Source of the DNA: Draconibacterium sediminis
GTDB lineage: Bacteria; Bacteroidota; Bacteroidia; Bacteroidales; Prolixibacteraceae
Direction of reading: 5' to 3'
Assembly: GCF_000949475.1 (NCBI RefSeq)
Contig: NZ_JRHC01000010.1
Location: forward strand, 1 to 64,000
Length of the DNA: 64,000 nucleotides
Made by a program: the position numbers and the translations under genes
Notes under the pieces: generated by a model
What the model saw: the letters and a program-made list of their open reading frames with translations, nothing else
Told to the model about the DNA's origin: nothing
Databases searched by the model: none
In this document: piece after piece, positions 50,619-60,525 of the stretch
Layout: the number at the start of each line of letters is the position of its first letter
Numbering within the stretch: the stretch's first letter is position 1

Positions 50619-53600
50619 ATGGCATTTGTAAATAAGATCCTGGGAAAATTGCTGGGAAACAAATCGGAGCGGGATATTAAAGAAATAACTCCTATCATCA
50701 ATAAAATAAAAGAGGAATACGAAAGAATCTCCAAATTATCGCATGATGATCTTAGGGCTGAATCGGCGAAATTAAAACAAATTATTGCCGACCGAATTAA
50801 ACCCGAAGAGGACGAAATAGCTGCTTTAAAAGTAGAAGTTGAAGAAGTTGAAATTCAGGAAAGCGAAAAGATATACGAACGTATTGACAAGCTGGAAGAA
50901 AAAATAGATGAGAAAATAGAAGAAGTTCTCAACGAAATTCTACCCACTGCTTTTGCTGTAATTAAAGATACGGCACGACGTTTTTCCGAAAATGAAACCA
51001 TTGAAGTTTCAGCCAGCGATTTCGACCGCGATCTTTCGGCAACCCGCGACAGCATTAAAATTTCCGGAGAAAAAGCCATTTGGGAGAACAGTTGGTTGGC
51101 CGGAGGAAACAGGGTAACCTGGAACATGGTTCATTACGATGTGCAGCTGATTGGTGGTGTGGTACTTCACAGGGGTAACATTGCCGAGATGGCAACCGGT
51201 GAAGGAAAAACACTGGTGGCAACATTGCCGGTGTTTTTGAATGCACTTACCGGAAAAGGGGTGCACATTGTAACGGTTAACGATTACCTGTCGAAACGTG
51301 ATGCCGAGTGGATGGGGCCGATGTACGAGTTCCACGGATTATCGGTTGATTGTATCGATAAACACCAGCCAAACTCTGAAGCCCGAAGAAAAGCATATAA
51401 CTCGGATATTACATTCGGAACCAACAACGAATTTGGTTTCGATTATCTGCGCGATAACATGGCTATCAATCCTGAAGATTTGGTGCAGCGCAAACATCAC
51501 TATGCCATTGTCGACGAGGTTGACTCGGTGTTGGTTGATGATGCTCGTACACCACTAATTATTTCAGGGCCGGTGCCAAAAGGCGATAATCAGCAGTTTG
51601 AAGAACTGAAAGTTTATGTAGAAAAATTATACCGGGCGCAGCGCGAATTGGTCAATAAAATTTTTATCGATGCCAAACGTCTGCTTACAAAACCCGATGC
51701 AACTTCCGACGAGAAAAAAGAGGGTGGTTTGCTTTTGTTGCGTGCCCATAAAGGGATGCCTAAAAACAAATCCATCATTAAGTTTTTGAGCGAGGAAGGC
51801 ATGAAAGCTGTTATGCAAAAAACAGAAAACCTGTATATGCAGGAGAACAGCAAAAACATGCATATCGTTACCGATCCATTGTTTTTTATTATCGAAGAGA
51901 AGCAAAATTCAGTAGAGCTTACCGATAAAGGTATCGATTTGATCTCGGCTGGTTTTGAAGACGCTGAATTCTTCGTTCTGCCTGATATGGGCGGAAAAAT
52001 GGCCGAACTGGAAAACAGCGAGAAAGCGCCGGAAGAAATTCAGGTTGAAAAAGATAAGTTAATGCAGGATTACGCTATAAAATCAGAGCGTGTTCATACC
52101 ATCAACCAGTTGTTAAAAGCATATGCCATGTTTGAAAAAGATGTGGAATATGTGGTGATGGACAATAAGGTGAAAATTGTTGACGAGCAGACCGGTCGTA
52201 TTATGGAAGGTCGTCGTTATTCCGATGGTTTACACCAGGCAATTGAAGCGAAAGAGCAGGTAAAAGTGGAAGCCGCAACGCAAACTTTTGCGACTATTAC
52301 GCTTCAGAACTATTTCAGGATGTACCACAAACTGGCCGGTATGACCGGTACTGCAGAAACGGAAGCAGGCGAATTCTGGGACATCTACGAACTGGAAGTT
52401 GTGGTAATTCCTACCAACCGTCCGATTGTTCGCGATGATAGGGAAGATTTGGTTTTCAAAACCAAGCGTGAAAAATACAATGCAGTTGGCGACGAAATTG
52501 TTGAACTGAACAAAAAAGGTCGTCCGGTATTGGTGGGTACAACATCGGTTGAAATATCGGAGTTGCTCAGCCGAATGCTGAAAATAAAAGGTATTAAGCA
52601 CAACGTTTTGAACGCGAAGCTACATGCACGTGAAGCTGATATTGTTGCCGAAGCTGGTCAGCCGGGAGCGGTAACAATTGCAACCAACATGGCGGGTCGT
52701 GGTACCGATATTAAGTTGTCAGAAGAGGTGAAAAAAGCCGGAGGTTTGGCAATTATTGGTACCGAACGTCACGATTCCCGACGCGTTGACAGACAGTTGC
52801 GAGGACGTGCAGGGCGCCAGGGAGATCCGGGTTCTTCGCAGTTCTATGTGTCCCTGGAAGATGATTTGATGCGTTTGTTCGGCTCCGATCGTATTTCCGG
52901 GGTAATGGACAGGCTTGGTTTGGAAGACGGAGAGGTTATTCAACACTCCATGATCTCTAAATCGATTGAACGGGCGCAGAAAAAGGTTGAGGAGAACAAC
53001 TTCGGTATTCGTAAGCGTTTGCTGGAATACGATGATGTGATGAATTCGCAACGTGAAGTGATCTACAAAAAACGTCGTCACGCATTATACGGCGAACGTT
53101 TGGAAGTTGATGTGCTGAACATGATGTACGACTCGGTTGAAGAGTTGGTAAATGAGTACCACGGTTCCGATATGTTTGAAGATTTCAACCTGGAACTGAT
53201 GCGTTTACTTTCATTAGAGACGCCTGTTAATCAGGAAGAATTCAAAACTTTGAATGTAGCGGAGGTAACCCAGCGCATTTACGAAAAAATGATCAGCAAT
53301 TACAACCGTAAAGTTGAAACGATTGCACAACAGGCTTACCCCGTAATTAAAAATGTATACGAAACCAAAAAAGAGGTTTACAAAAATATTGTTGTTCCGA
53401 TTACCGATGGAAAACGTGTATTCCAGATTATTTGTAACCTTGAAAAGGCCTACAATAATAAAGGTAAGGAATTGGTAAAATCGTACCAGAAACAAATAGT
53501 TTTGAACACGATTGATGAAGCGTGGAAAGAACAACTTCGTGAGATGGACGACTTAAAACAATCGGTGCAAAATGCCACATACGAGCAAAAAGACCCATTG

Positions 53601-53942
53601 TTAATTTACAAGTTCGAGTCGTTTAACCTGTTTAAGATTATGGTTGCCAAAGTAAATAAGGATGTTGTTTCAACCTTAATGAAAGGCCAGATTCCTATTC
53701 AGAGCGCGGAACAGGTACGTGAAGCAGAAGTACGACGCAGAACGGATATGAGTCGCTACAAAACACAAAAATCGGAACTTCCAACGGCCGAAAATGCTAT
53801 GGAAGGAGCCAATACAAATACGGCGGAAAAGGCGAAACCTCAACCTGTTAAAGTTGAGAAACGTGTTGGACGTAACGATCCTTGTCCTTGCGGAAGCGGC
53901 AAAAAATACAAACAATGCCACGGAAGAGGTGGTGACTTATAA
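50619..53942 (+). CDS. secA: Preprotein translocase ATPase SecA
   Basis: 1107 aa, longer than the ~900 of E. coli, with the Bacteroidota insertions. Walker A is [30 protein letters not shown], the second NBD with GTTSVEISE and the [15 protein letters not shown] motif follow. Helical scaffold and wing regions are intact. The C-terminus has the zinc-binding motif [16 protein letters not shown]. Powers Sec export with SecYEG. lgt follows 9 bases later. Confidence 0.99.
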   Translation: MAFVNKILGKLLGNKSERDIKEITPIINKIKEEYERISKLSHDDLRAESAKLKQIIADRIKPEEDEIAALKVEVEEVEIQESEKIYERIDKLEEKIDEKIEEVLNEILPTAFAVIKDTARRFSENETIEVSASDFDRDLSATRDSIKISGEKAIWENSWLAGGNRVTWNMVHYDVQLIGGVVLHRGNIAEMATGEGKTLVATLPVFLNALTGKGVHIVTVNDYLSKRDAEWMGPMYEFHGLSVDCIDKHQPNSEARRKAYNSDITFGTNNEFGFDYLRDNMAINPEDLVQRKHHYAIVDEVDSVLVDDARTPLIISGPVPKGDNQQFEELKVYVEKLYRAQRELVNKIFIDAKRLLTKPDATSDEKKEGGLLLLRAHKGMPKNKSIIKFLSEEGMKAVMQKTENLYMQENSKNMHIVTDPLFFIIEEKQNSVELTDKGIDLISAGFEDAEFFVLPDMGGKMAELENSEKAPEEIQVEKDKLMQDYAIKSERVHTINQLLKAYAMFEKDVEYVVMDNKVKIVDEQTGRIMEGRRYSDGLHQAIEAKEQVKVEAATQTFATITLQNYFRMYHKLAGMTGTAETEAGEFWDIYELEVVVIPTNRPIVRDDREDLVFKTKREKYNAVGDEIVELNKKGRPVLVGTTSVEISELLSRMLKIKGIKHNVLNAKLHAREADIVAEAGQPGAVTIATNMAGRGTDIKLSEEVKKAGGLAIIGTERHDSRRVDRQLRGRAGRQGDPGSSQFYVSLEDDLMRLFGSDRISGVMDRLGLEDGEVIQHSMISKSIERAQKKVEENNFGIRKRLLEYDDVMNSQREVIYKKRRHALYGERLEVDVLNMMYDSVEELVNEYHGSDMFEDFNLELMRLLSLETPVNQEEFKTLNVAEVTQRIYEKMISNYNRKVETIAQQAYPVIKNVYETKKEVYKNIVVPITDGKRVFQIICNLEKAYNNKGKELVKSYQKQIVLNTIDEAWKEQLREMDDLKQSVQNATYEQKDPLLIYKFESFNLFKIMVAKVNKDVVSTLMKGQIPIQSAEQVREAEVRRRTDMSRYKTQKSELPTAENAMEGANTNTAEKAKPQPVKVEKRVGRNDPCPCGSGKKYKQCHGRGGDL

Positions 53943-53951
53943 TCAAACTAT

Positions 53952-54782
53952 ATGATGAGTATGATCAGTTTACAGAACTTCATTCACTGGAATGTCGATC
54001 CTGAAATTTTTAGCCTGGGGCCACTGTCAATACGTTGGTATGGTTTATTGTTTGCCTCAGGTTTTTTAATTGGCTATTACATTGGCGAAAAGATGCTAAA
54101 GTCGGAAAATGTAAACCAGAAATGGATCGACAGTCTGTTCTTTTACATTATTATAGCAACTGTTGTTGGTGCACGTCTCGGCCACGTTTTCTTTTACGGA
54201 TGGGATTATTACTCACAAAATCCGGGCGAAATTATTAAGGTTTGGCACGGTGGGCTGGCCAGCCACGGTGGTGCGCTTGGTATTTTAATTGCTATGTACC
54301 TGCATTCAAGATGGGTAACCAAACGTACCATGCTCTGGACATTGGACCGCATTGTGGTTCCAACAGCATTGGTAGCAGCTTTTATTCGCACCGGAAACCT
54401 TATGAACTCAGAGATCTATGGAATTCAAACTTCATTGCCATGGGGCGTAATTTTCGAAAGAAACGGCGAAACCGTTGCCAAACATCCTACCCAGGTATAT
54501 GAAGCCTTGGCTTACCTCATTTCGTTTGGTGTGCTAATGTATTTATATTGGAAAACTAGTGCCAAAAACCGTCCGGGCTTATTGCTGGGCGCATTTTTCG
54601 TTCTCATTTTCTTAGCTCGTTTCTTTATCGAGTTTATAAAAGAAGATCAGGAAGCATTTGAAGCAGGTATGGCATTGAACATGGGGCAGTGGTTAAGTGT
54701 TCCTTTTGTACTTGTTGGAGCACTATTGATATACAGAGCAATAATTAAACCGGAGGTGGTTTTTAAGAATAGTAAAAATTAA
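53952..54782 (+). CDS. lgt: Prolipoprotein diacylglyceryl transferase
   Basis: 276 aa, polytopic. Conserved Lgt signatures are RWYGLLFASGFLIGY, GGLASHGGALG, RTGNLMNSEIYG and HPTQVYEAL. It transfers a diacylglyceryl group to the lipobox Cys of lipoproteins, including several encoded here. Start is ATG 53952 (MMSM; 53955 or 53961 also possible). 9 bases after secA. Confidence 0.97.
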   Translation: MMSMISLQNFIHWNVDPEIFSLGPLSIRWYGLLFASGFLIGYYIGEKMLKSENVNQKWIDSLFFYIIIATVVGARLGHVFFYGWDYYSQNPGEIIKVWHGGLASHGGALGILIAMYLHSRWVTKRTMLWTLDRIVVPTALVAAFIRTGNLMNSEIYGIQTSLPWGVIFERNGETVAKHPTQVYEALAYLISFGVLMYLYWKTSAKNRPGLLLGAFFVLIFLARFFIEFIKEDQEAFEAGMALNMGQWLSVPFVLVGALLIYRAIIKPEVVFKNSKN

Positions 54783-54869
54783 TGTTAAAACTGAATAGAG
54801 GAGCTGCAAGTATTTTGTTAGAGAATTGAAAATAACTTATTTTGCAGATCATCAAGAGAATTAAAGAAT

Positions 54870-55460
54870 ATGTTAGAGATTGGAAAATATAAAATGGTGA
54901 AGTTGACGTACGACCTTCGTATCGACAACGAGCAGGGAGAACTGGTTGAGCAGGCAACAACTGAACAACCTTTGGAGTTCCTTTACGGAGCAGGTATGAT
55001 GCTACCAAAGTTCGAATCTGAATTGATCGGTTTAAAACAAGACGATCCTTTCACAATTAAAATTGAAAGCACGGAAGCATATGGTGCAGTAAACAACGAA
55101 GCAATTGTTGAGCTGCCAAAAAACGTGTTTTTGGTGAATGGTGAATTCGACGCAGAACTGATTAAAGTTGGTAATACTGTACCAATGATGAGCAGTAACG
55201 GCCAGCGTTTAAACGGATTGGTTTTAGACGTTAACGACGAAACTGTAAAAATGGACTTTAACCACCCATTGGCGGGCGAAGATTTGTTTTTTGCAGGCAA
55301 GGTTGTTGATGTTCGCGAAGCATCAGACGAAGAAGTTGCACAGATCCTTTCAGGAGGTGGTGGCTGTGGCTGTGGTAGCGGTGGTGGATGTTCTACCGAA
55401 AGCTGTGGCGACGGTTCATGTGGAACTGAAAGCAGTGGTGGCTGTGGCTGCGGCTGCTAA
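54870..55460 (+). CDS. slyD: SlyD-like FKBP peptidyl-prolyl isomerase with Cys-rich tail
   Basis: 196 aa. FKBP core (~1-70 and 120-155) interrupted by the IF chaperone insert (~70-125), SlyD order. The PPIase start KMVKLTYDLR, FLYGAGMMLPKFESELIG and the FNHPLAG segment are typical. The last ~35 residues are Gly/Cys/Ser with 8 Cys (GGGGCGCGSGGGC, GGCGCGC), suited to metal binding. Located after lgt, separate promoter likely. Confidence 0.95.
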   Translation: MLEIGKYKMVKLTYDLRIDNEQGELVEQATTEQPLEFLYGAGMMLPKFESELIGLKQDDPFTIKIESTEAYGAVNNEAIVELPKNVFLVNGEFDAELIKVGNTVPMMSSNGQRLNGLVLDVNDETVKMDFNHPLAGEDLFFAGKVVDVREASDEEVAQILSGGGGCGCGSGGGCSTESCGDGSCGTESSGGCGCGC

Positions 55461-55632
55461 TAAATTTTGATAATAAGTTCAATTTAATTATTTTAACCCT
55501 GTTTTCATTTGATATTGGAAACGGGGTTTCTCACTTTATAGAGCTGATGGTGTGAAAATCAACCACTTTATTAGTAGTTGCGAATAACACAAGATCTAAT
55601 TGTTACAAAAAGTAACAAACAATATTTTACAG

Positions 55633-56706
55633 ATGAACACTTTTGGAAAGATATTTCGCTTAACCTCATTTGGCGAATCTCATGGACGAGGAATTGGTGG
55701 TATAATCGATGGTTGTCCGGCTGGGGTTGAGCTCGATATAGATTTAATTCAGAAAGACCTGGCCCGAAGAAAGCCAGGACAGTCGAAAATTACAACACAA
55801 CGTAAAGAGCCGGATCAGGTGGAATTTCTTTCAGGTGTATTTGAAGGAAAAACTCAGGGCACGCCAATTGCATTTGCTATTTGGAACAAAGACCAACACT
55901 CGAACGATTACAACGATCTTAAAGATGTATTCCGTCCGTCGCATGCCGATTTTACTTACACTAAAAAGTACGGTACGCGCGATCATCGCGGAGGTGGCAG
56001 ATCATCGGCACGCGAAACCATTGCACGTGTTGTAGCCGGTGCAATTGCCAAACAAATCCTGGCTAAAGCCGGTGTTTCCATTCAGGCTTATGTGTCGCAG
56101 GTAGGAGAAATTAAACTGCAGAAAAGCTACAAAGAACTTGATCTTTCGGCTACCGAGAATAACATTGTACGGTGCCCCGATCAGGAAGTAGCAGATCAAA
56201 TGATCGCACGAATTGAAAAAGCCGGACACGAGCACGATACTGTTGGTGGTGTAATTACCGGAGTTGCGACAGGAGTACCTGCAGGATGGGGAGAACCCGT
56301 TTTTAATAAACTTCATGCCGACATGGGTTTTGCAATGCTTGGAATTAACGCTGTAAAGGGATTTGAGTATGGTTCAGGATTTGAAGGAACAAGACTTAGT
56401 GGCTCGGAACATAACGACATTTTTATAAAAACCGACGAAGGTGTTCGTACAAAAACGAATAACTCAGGTGGTATACAGGGAGGTATCTCCAATGGCGAAG
56501 ACATTTATTTCAATGTTGCATTTAAGCCAATCGCCACCTTGTTAAAAGAACAACAAACACTCGACAAGGATGAAAAAAGCATAAAAATTAATCCGAAAGG
56601 AAGGCACGATCCCTGTGTGCTTCCACGTGCTGTTCCCATCGTTGAGGCAATGGCTGCATTAGTTTTAGTTGACCACTTTTTACTAAATAAACTTAACACG
56701 ATTTAA
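55633..56706 (+). CDS. aroC: Chorismate synthase
   Basis: 357 aa from the ATG at 55633 ([18 protein letters not shown]). The FMN-binding and catalytic motifs [35 protein letters not shown] and [11 protein letters not shown] are intact. It makes chorismate from EPSP, last step of the shikimate pathway. Overlap-free, one base before the DUF134 gene. Confidence 0.98.
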   Translation: MNTFGKIFRLTSFGESHGRGIGGIIDGCPAGVELDIDLIQKDLARRKPGQSKITTQRKEPDQVEFLSGVFEGKTQGTPIAFAIWNKDQHSNDYNDLKDVFRPSHADFTYTKKYGTRDHRGGGRSSARETIARVVAGAIAKQILAKAGVSIQAYVSQVGEIKLQKSYKELDLSATENNIVRCPDQEVADQMIARIEKAGHEHDTVGGVITGVATGVPAGWGEPVFNKLHADMGFAMLGINAVKGFEYGSGFEGTRLSGSEHNDIFIKTDEGVRTKTNNSGGIQGGISNGEDIYFNVAFKPIATLLKEQQTLDKDEKSIKINPKGRHDPCVLPRAVPIVEAMAALVLVDHFLLNKLNTI

Positions 56707-56707
56707 T

Positions 56708-57124
56708 ATGCCAAGAAGAAAAAGAAACAGAAGGATCCAGGTACCTCCGGTAATTAAAGGTATGTCGGTTTATGGTGTTCGCGGACGTAAAACCAATGAA
56801 GTTATTTTACACCTCGAAGAATACGAGGCAATCCGTTTACTGGATTACCAAAACCTTACACAGGAGGAAGCAGCCGTTTTTATGGATGTTTCGCGCCCGA
56901 CATTAACCCGTATTTACGAAGAAGCCCGAAATAAAGTGGCGACTGCATTCGTTGAGGGTAGAGACCTTATTTTCAGAGGTGGTGATGTTTATTTTGATAA
57001 AAACTGGTTCAGATGTAACAGTTGTAAAGCAAGTTTTAGCGATTACTCTGAAAATAATGAAAAATGCCCGGTCTGTAACTCCGAAGACTTGGTATCGTTA
57101 AACGACTATTATATGGATAAATAA
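56708..57124 (+). CDS. DUF134 HTH/zinc-ribbon regulator
   Basis: 138 aa. N-terminal basic PRRKRNRRIQ, sigma-70 region 4-like HTH (LTQEEAAVFMDVSRPTLTRIY) and a C-terminal zinc ribbon (CNSC ... CPVC). This is the DUF134 family of putative DNA-binding proteins. Its start is 1 base after the aroC stop, so it is co-transcribed. Target is unknown. Confidence 0.92.
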   Translation: MPRRKRNRRIQVPPVIKGMSVYGVRGRKTNEVILHLEEYEAIRLLDYQNLTQEEAAVFMDVSRPTLTRIYEEARNKVATAFVEGRDLIFRGGDVYFDKNWFRCNSCKASFSDYSENNEKCPVCNSEDLVSLNDYYMDK

Positions 57125-57164
57125 AAGCTTTCAGGTAGAAAGTTTTTTAAAAAAGACATGAAAA

Positions 57165-57233
57165 ACCTCCGGCTCAATAGCCGGAGGTACCCAATTAAGT
57201 TGTGATAAAACCAGAGCCCTAGTACACTAGGAT
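57165..57233 (-). ncRNA. Candidate small RNA on the minus strand
   Basis: In the 316-base gap between the DUF134 and PepSY genes, the minus strand has a consensus promoter (57240-57268), then a ~70-base non-coding stretch. It includes the palindrome CCTAGTGTACTAGG at 57219-57232 and ends in the hairpin ACCTCCGGCT-ATTG-AGCCGGAGGT (57165-57188) followed by TTTTC. No minus-strand ORF is present, so a short independent RNA fits best. Not assigned to a known family. Confidence 0.6.
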
Positions 57234-57239
57234 GAATGC

Positions 57240-57268
57240 AATATACAACTATATGCTTTTCATGTCAA
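57240..57268 (-). promoter_or_regulatory. Promoter of the candidate small RNA
   Basis: On the minus strand TTGACA (complement of 57263-57268), exactly 17 bases, then TATATT (complement of 57240-57245), a nearly perfect sigma-70-like promoter. It also reads as TTG-N20-TATATTG, close to the Bacteroidota -33/-7 spacing. Confidence 0.55.
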
Positions 57269-57440
57269 TACTTGATTTCTCTTATAAAGACAAAATTACC
57301 TGAATTAATCTCTCGAATCGTAAACATGATGCGGTTTATATTGATTATCAATATTTTCCAATAATGTTGATATTTAACATTTTTTGTTAAACTGCTAATC
57401 AACTCATTTATCATATATTTACTCCCAAAACAATTTATCC

Positions 57441-57992
57441 ATGAAATTTCGGAAACTTCTACGCATTTTACATCGCGACTTTGGATACTTCATTGTTGTA
57501 ATAACAATCGTATACGTCGTATCGGGAATCTATCTGAATCATCGGCACGATTTTAATCCAGATTATAAAATAATAATCACGGATTTCTCGCACGATTTGC
57601 AGCCTCAACAATCCTATACCGATGATGAAATTGAAGAAATTGTGAAATCTGTTCAGCCCGGTGTGGTGTATAAAAAGCATTACATTGATAGCGATGGCGA
57701 TATAAAGGTATTTATTGCCAACGGAGAAGTGATTATCATTCCTGGCTCGGGTGAAGGAAGAATGCGTTACCTGCAGCGTCGTCCGTTGGTGTTCAGCATG
57801 AATAAACTTCACCGGGCAACTCTGGGAACGGCCTGGAAATGGGTAAGCGATACAATGGCGGTTATTCTCTTGTTTGTGGCTGTTTCAGGCCTGTTTATCT
57901 TAAAAGGAAAAAGAGGTTTGCGACGTTGGGGCTGGTGGTTAACTGTTGCCGGTTTTATTGTTCCTTTAATCTTTGTAATTTTATATCTTTAA
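57441..57992 (+). CDS. PepSY-associated transmembrane protein
   Basis: 183 aa. N-terminal helix (LHRDFGYFIVVITIVYVVSG, typical PepSY-TM start), a periplasmic PepSY-like loop (~45-115) and two C-terminal helices (~130-150, ~160-183). The signature LHRxxG and the short length place it in the PepSY_TM family. It may take part in respiratory, flavin or iron-linked envelope processes; function unknown. An OB-fold-like lipoprotein gene follows after 30 bases. Confidence 0.85.
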   Translation: MKFRKLLRILHRDFGYFIVVITIVYVVSGIYLNHRHDFNPDYKIIITDFSHDLQPQQSYTDDEIEEIVKSVQPGVVYKKHYIDSDGDIKVFIANGEVIIIPGSGEGRMRYLQRRPLVFSMNKLHRATLGTAWKWVSDTMAVILLFVAVSGLFILKGKRGLRRWGWWLTVAGFIVPLIFVILYL

Positions 57993-58022
57993 GCACATAA
58001 AAAATCCAAAACATCAAAAAAA

Positions 58023-58523
58023 ATGAAAAAAATTGCATTAGTTAGTTTGTTCGCGGTAATTCTATTTGCCTGTGGCCAGCAAACAAAAAAACAGGAGGCT
58101 AAAATTGAAGCTGAGAAGTCAGCAGTTGTTTTAAGTGTTGACGAACTTCTCGAAAAAGCACCTGAACTAGCCGATAACGAAGTGGTTGTAAAAGGAACGG
58201 TATTTCACGTTTGCCAGCAAGGTGGCGAGCGCTGCTTTTTAATGGGAAGTACGGAAGATATCTCAATTAGGGTAGAAGCTGGCGAAAAACTCGGAGCTTT
58301 TACACAGGAGCAAATGGGAAGCGAACTGGAGATTACAGGTATTCTGAAAGAAGTTTTAACCGAAGCAGATGCTCACAATCCCGGTAAGGAACATGGTGAA
58401 GAAGAAGGCGAAGTTGAAGACGCCGAAACAGCCGCAGCGCATGAAGTTCTTGCTGAAAATCAGGCAGCAGCAGAGCGCGTGTTTTTTATTGAAGGACTGA
58501 AAGTAAAAGAAATGACAGAGTAG
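58023..58523 (+). CDS. OB-fold-like lipoprotein
   Basis: 166 aa. Lipobox LFACGQ, then an Ala/Glu-rich segment and a beta-rich core (VVVKGTVFHVCQQGGERCFLMG, ISIRVEAGEKLGAF, LEITGILKEVL) that resembles a small OB fold of bacterial exported type. Two Cys (HVC, RCF) are near each other. The acidic tail (GEEEGEVEDAE) is conspicuous. Co-transcribed with the PepSY protein. Function unknown. Confidence 0.78.
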   Translation: MKKIALVSLFAVILFACGQQTKKQEAKIEAEKSAVVLSVDELLEKAPELADNEVVVKGTVFHVCQQGGERCFLMGSTEDISIRVEAGEKLGAFTQEQMGSELEITGILKEVLTEADAHNPGKEHGEEEGEVEDAETAAAHEVLAENQAAAERVFFIEGLKVKEMTE

Positions 58524-58543
58524 TCAATTGATACTATCAATAC

Positions 58544-58578
58544 AAAAAAAGGAAAACAATTATTGTTTTCCTTTTTTT
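58544..58578. terminator. Bidirectional terminator
   Basis: A-rich/T-rich stem AAAAAAAGGAAAACAAT / ATTGTTTTCCTTTTTTT, with a very short apex. It ends the lipoprotein transcript and also overlaps the convergent msrB stop codon. Confidence 0.85.
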
Positions 58579-59033
58579 GTGTCTTTATCTGCCGGAATAA
58601 AATCGAGCGAAACAGAATTTACACAATGCCTTGTATTTTTATCCGTAAAACCTTCACCAAAAAATACATGGCCCAGGTGCCCACCACAGTTGGCGCAGGT
58701 AATTTCTGTTCGTCTGCCGTCGGCATCTACCGTCCGGTTTACGGCGCCTTCAATCTCATCATCAAAACTTGGCCAGCCACAGTGTGAATCAAATTTATCG
58801 GTCGATTTATACAGGGCGGCTCCACATTGTTTACACACATAAGTGCCATTTTCTTTATAATCCGTATACTTTCCGGTAAACGGGCGTTCCGTACCTTTTT
58901 CTATAATTACGTATCGCTCGAATTCGGTTAATTTGTTGTATTCCATTTTTTTATCGTCTTTGTCTTGTTTTGCATTTTGGGCATAAGCACCAAAACTTAA
59001 ACAGAGAATAAATATTAATACCATTGTTTTCAT
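58560..59033 (-). CDS. msrB: Exported peptide-methionine (R)-S-oxide reductase
   Basis: 157 aa from the ATG at 59033 ([19 protein letters not shown] signal peptide); a longer 30-codon frame upstream is rejected. The MsrB fold has zinc ligands CKQC and CANCGGH, and the catalytic Cys in [20 protein letters not shown] supports substrate binding. It repairs oxidised Met in the periplasm. Divergent from the pseudouridine synthase gene. Confidence 0.95.
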   Translation of the reverse strand: MKTMVLIFILCLSFGAYAQNAKQDKDDKKMEYNKLTEFERYVIIEKGTERPFTGKYTDYKENGTYVCKQCGAALYKSTDKFDSHCGWPSFDDEIEGAVNRTVDADGRRTEITCANCGGHLGHVFFGEGFTDKNTRHCVNSVSLDFIPADKDTKKGKQ

Positions 59034-59110
59034 ACCACATATAACAACCCGATAGCCTGGTGGTTTAGCGCAACTCGTTAAGAAATGTAAAGAACAAATA
59101 TGAATTATAC

Positions 59111-59118
59111 TACCTTTG
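59111..59118 (+). promoter_or_regulatory. -7 element upstream of the pseudouridine synthase gene
   Basis: TACCTTTG, perfect for TAnnTTTG, 16 bases before the start codon. No clear -33. Confidence 0.4.
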
Positions 59119-59134
59119 GGCATTTATATATAAC

Positions 59135-59818
59135 ATGAATATTCCAGTACTATATCAAGACGAATCGATAATTGTGGTTGAGAAACCCATTGAGCTTCCG
59201 GTTCATAAAAATGATTTTATGCCCAACGATGCACCGTATTTAACCAAATTAATTGGCGATGAAACGGGGAAGTGGATTTACAACGTACATCGCTTGGATT
59301 CGAAAACATCGGGAGTGATGGTTTTGGCATTTTCATCTGAAGTGGCCAGTGTTCTAACCAAACAGTTTGAGCAGAAGGAAGTGCAGAAGACTTACTTTGC
59401 CATTGTGCAGGGTAATCCGGGAGAAGGGACGTTCGACTCGAAAGTGTTGGTGAAAAAGAAATCGAAGTTTAAAAAACCGGCTGTAACACACTATAAAACA
59501 TTGCGTACCGTTCAATCAAAACTGACTTCGAAAGACAAAACTGACATTGAACTGAGTTTGGTGGAGATTAACCCGGAAACAGGACGCTGGCACCAATTGC
59601 GCCAACATTTTGCCAAAAACCGGTTTGATATTATTGGCGACACTCATCACGGAGATTTTACATTAAATAAAATTATTTTGGCAGATACCGATATACGCCG
59701 GCTTTTTCTGCACGCCGGGAAACTGGAATTTAAACATCCTGAAACTAACGAAACGGTTTCTTTTGAATCTGCTATTCCTGAAGAATTTAATCGACTGCTT
59801 AACTTTTATGACTCCTGA
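59135..59818 (+). CDS. truC: RluA-family pseudouridine synthase, TruC-like
   Basis: 227 aa. The catalytic motif HRLDSKTSGVMVLAF has the active-site Asp. The features KQFEQKEVQKTYFAIV, INPETGRWHQLRQHF and IIGDTHHGD match TruC (tRNA U65). No S4 domain, as usual for TruC. RluA/RluC-like rRNA targets cannot be excluded. Confidence 0.9.
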   Translation: MNIPVLYQDESIIVVEKPIELPVHKNDFMPNDAPYLTKLIGDETGKWIYNVHRLDSKTSGVMVLAFSSEVASVLTKQFEQKEVQKTYFAIVQGNPGEGTFDSKVLVKKKSKFKKPAVTHYKTLRTVQSKLTSKDKTDIELSLVEINPETGRWHQLRQHFAKNRFDIIGDTHHGDFTLNKIILADTDIRRLFLHAGKLEFKHPETNETVSFESAIPEEFNRLLNFYDS

Positions 59819-59952
59819 TTCATTCCGATTGTAACGTTTCCCCGTTAATTGATAAAGTTTTAAGTTTTCATGTAACGATATTTTGAGTTCTGCGTCTTAT
59901 TCAGGAACAGAGATATGAAACAAATATTCAGAAAACAAAAAACAATTAACAG

Positions 59953-60456
59953 ATGAAACGTATAGCTTTAATTTTATCGGTGGGTCTTTTTTTACTGACC
60001 TCGTGTGTTTACGAATCAGGCGTATCAGAAGCCTATTCCAAATACCGTTTTAAAGATGGCGTAACCACGGTTACGGTGCCGGGCTGGGTAATTCATCTTG
60101 CAGCCGGAATTGGTGATTTGGAAGATAGTGAACGGGATTTACTAAAAAGTATTGATGGAGTTAAAGTAATTGCGGTTGAAGATGATAATTTGAATGCACG
60201 AGTTGATCTGCACGAAGAATTTTACAAGAAAATAAGCGAGAAAAAGAATTATGAACAACTATTGGTTGTACGTGAGGAAGACCATAATGTAACCATTTTC
60301 GGACGGATGGATGAATCGGTAATTAAAGAAATGGTGATTTTGGTTGGGGGCGAAGACAATGCCATGGTTTACGTTAAAGGCGAAATCAGCCCGGAAATTC
60401 TAAATAATCAAATTGATATTTCGAATCCCGATCGTTTTTTAAGCTTTAAACATTAA
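59953..60456 (+). CDS. DUF4252 lipoprotein
   Basis: 167 aa. Lipobox LLTSCVYE. DUF4252 features are VTVPGWVIHLAAG, VKVIAVEDDN and a C-terminal segment. The family is mostly Bacteroidota, function not established. Plus-strand terminator follows at 60493. Confidence 0.87.
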   Translation: MKRIALILSVGLFLLTSCVYESGVSEAYSKYRFKDGVTTVTVPGWVIHLAAGIGDLEDSERDLLKSIDGVKVIAVEDDNLNARVDLHEEFYKKISEKKNYEQLLVVREEDHNVTIFGRMDESVIKEMVILVGGEDNAMVYVKGEISPEILNNQIDISNPDRFLSFKH

Positions 60457-60492
60457 CCAGGGGCACTGTGTTTTTTTAACCGCAATTTGTAT

Positions 60493-60525
60493 AGTTCTTT
60501 AGTTTTCGCTAAAGAACTTTTTTTT
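60493..60525 (+). terminator. Terminator after the DUF4252 gene
   Basis: AGTTCTTTAG-TTTTCG-CTAAAGAACT then eight T residues. It overlaps the end of the convergent sulfatase gene. Confidence 0.88.

Larger units (their letters stand above)
57125..57440. other. Intergenic region with the small RNA
   Basis: 316 bases. Apart from the small RNA and its promoter the remaining 170 bases are AT-rich and should hold the PepSY gene promoter on the plus strand. Confidence 0.55.

Noticed and set aside
57165-57188. Hairpin as terminator of the aroC-DUF134 operon
   Set aside because: No T-run follows it on the plus strand; the T-run is on the minus strand side, fitting a minus-strand transcript.
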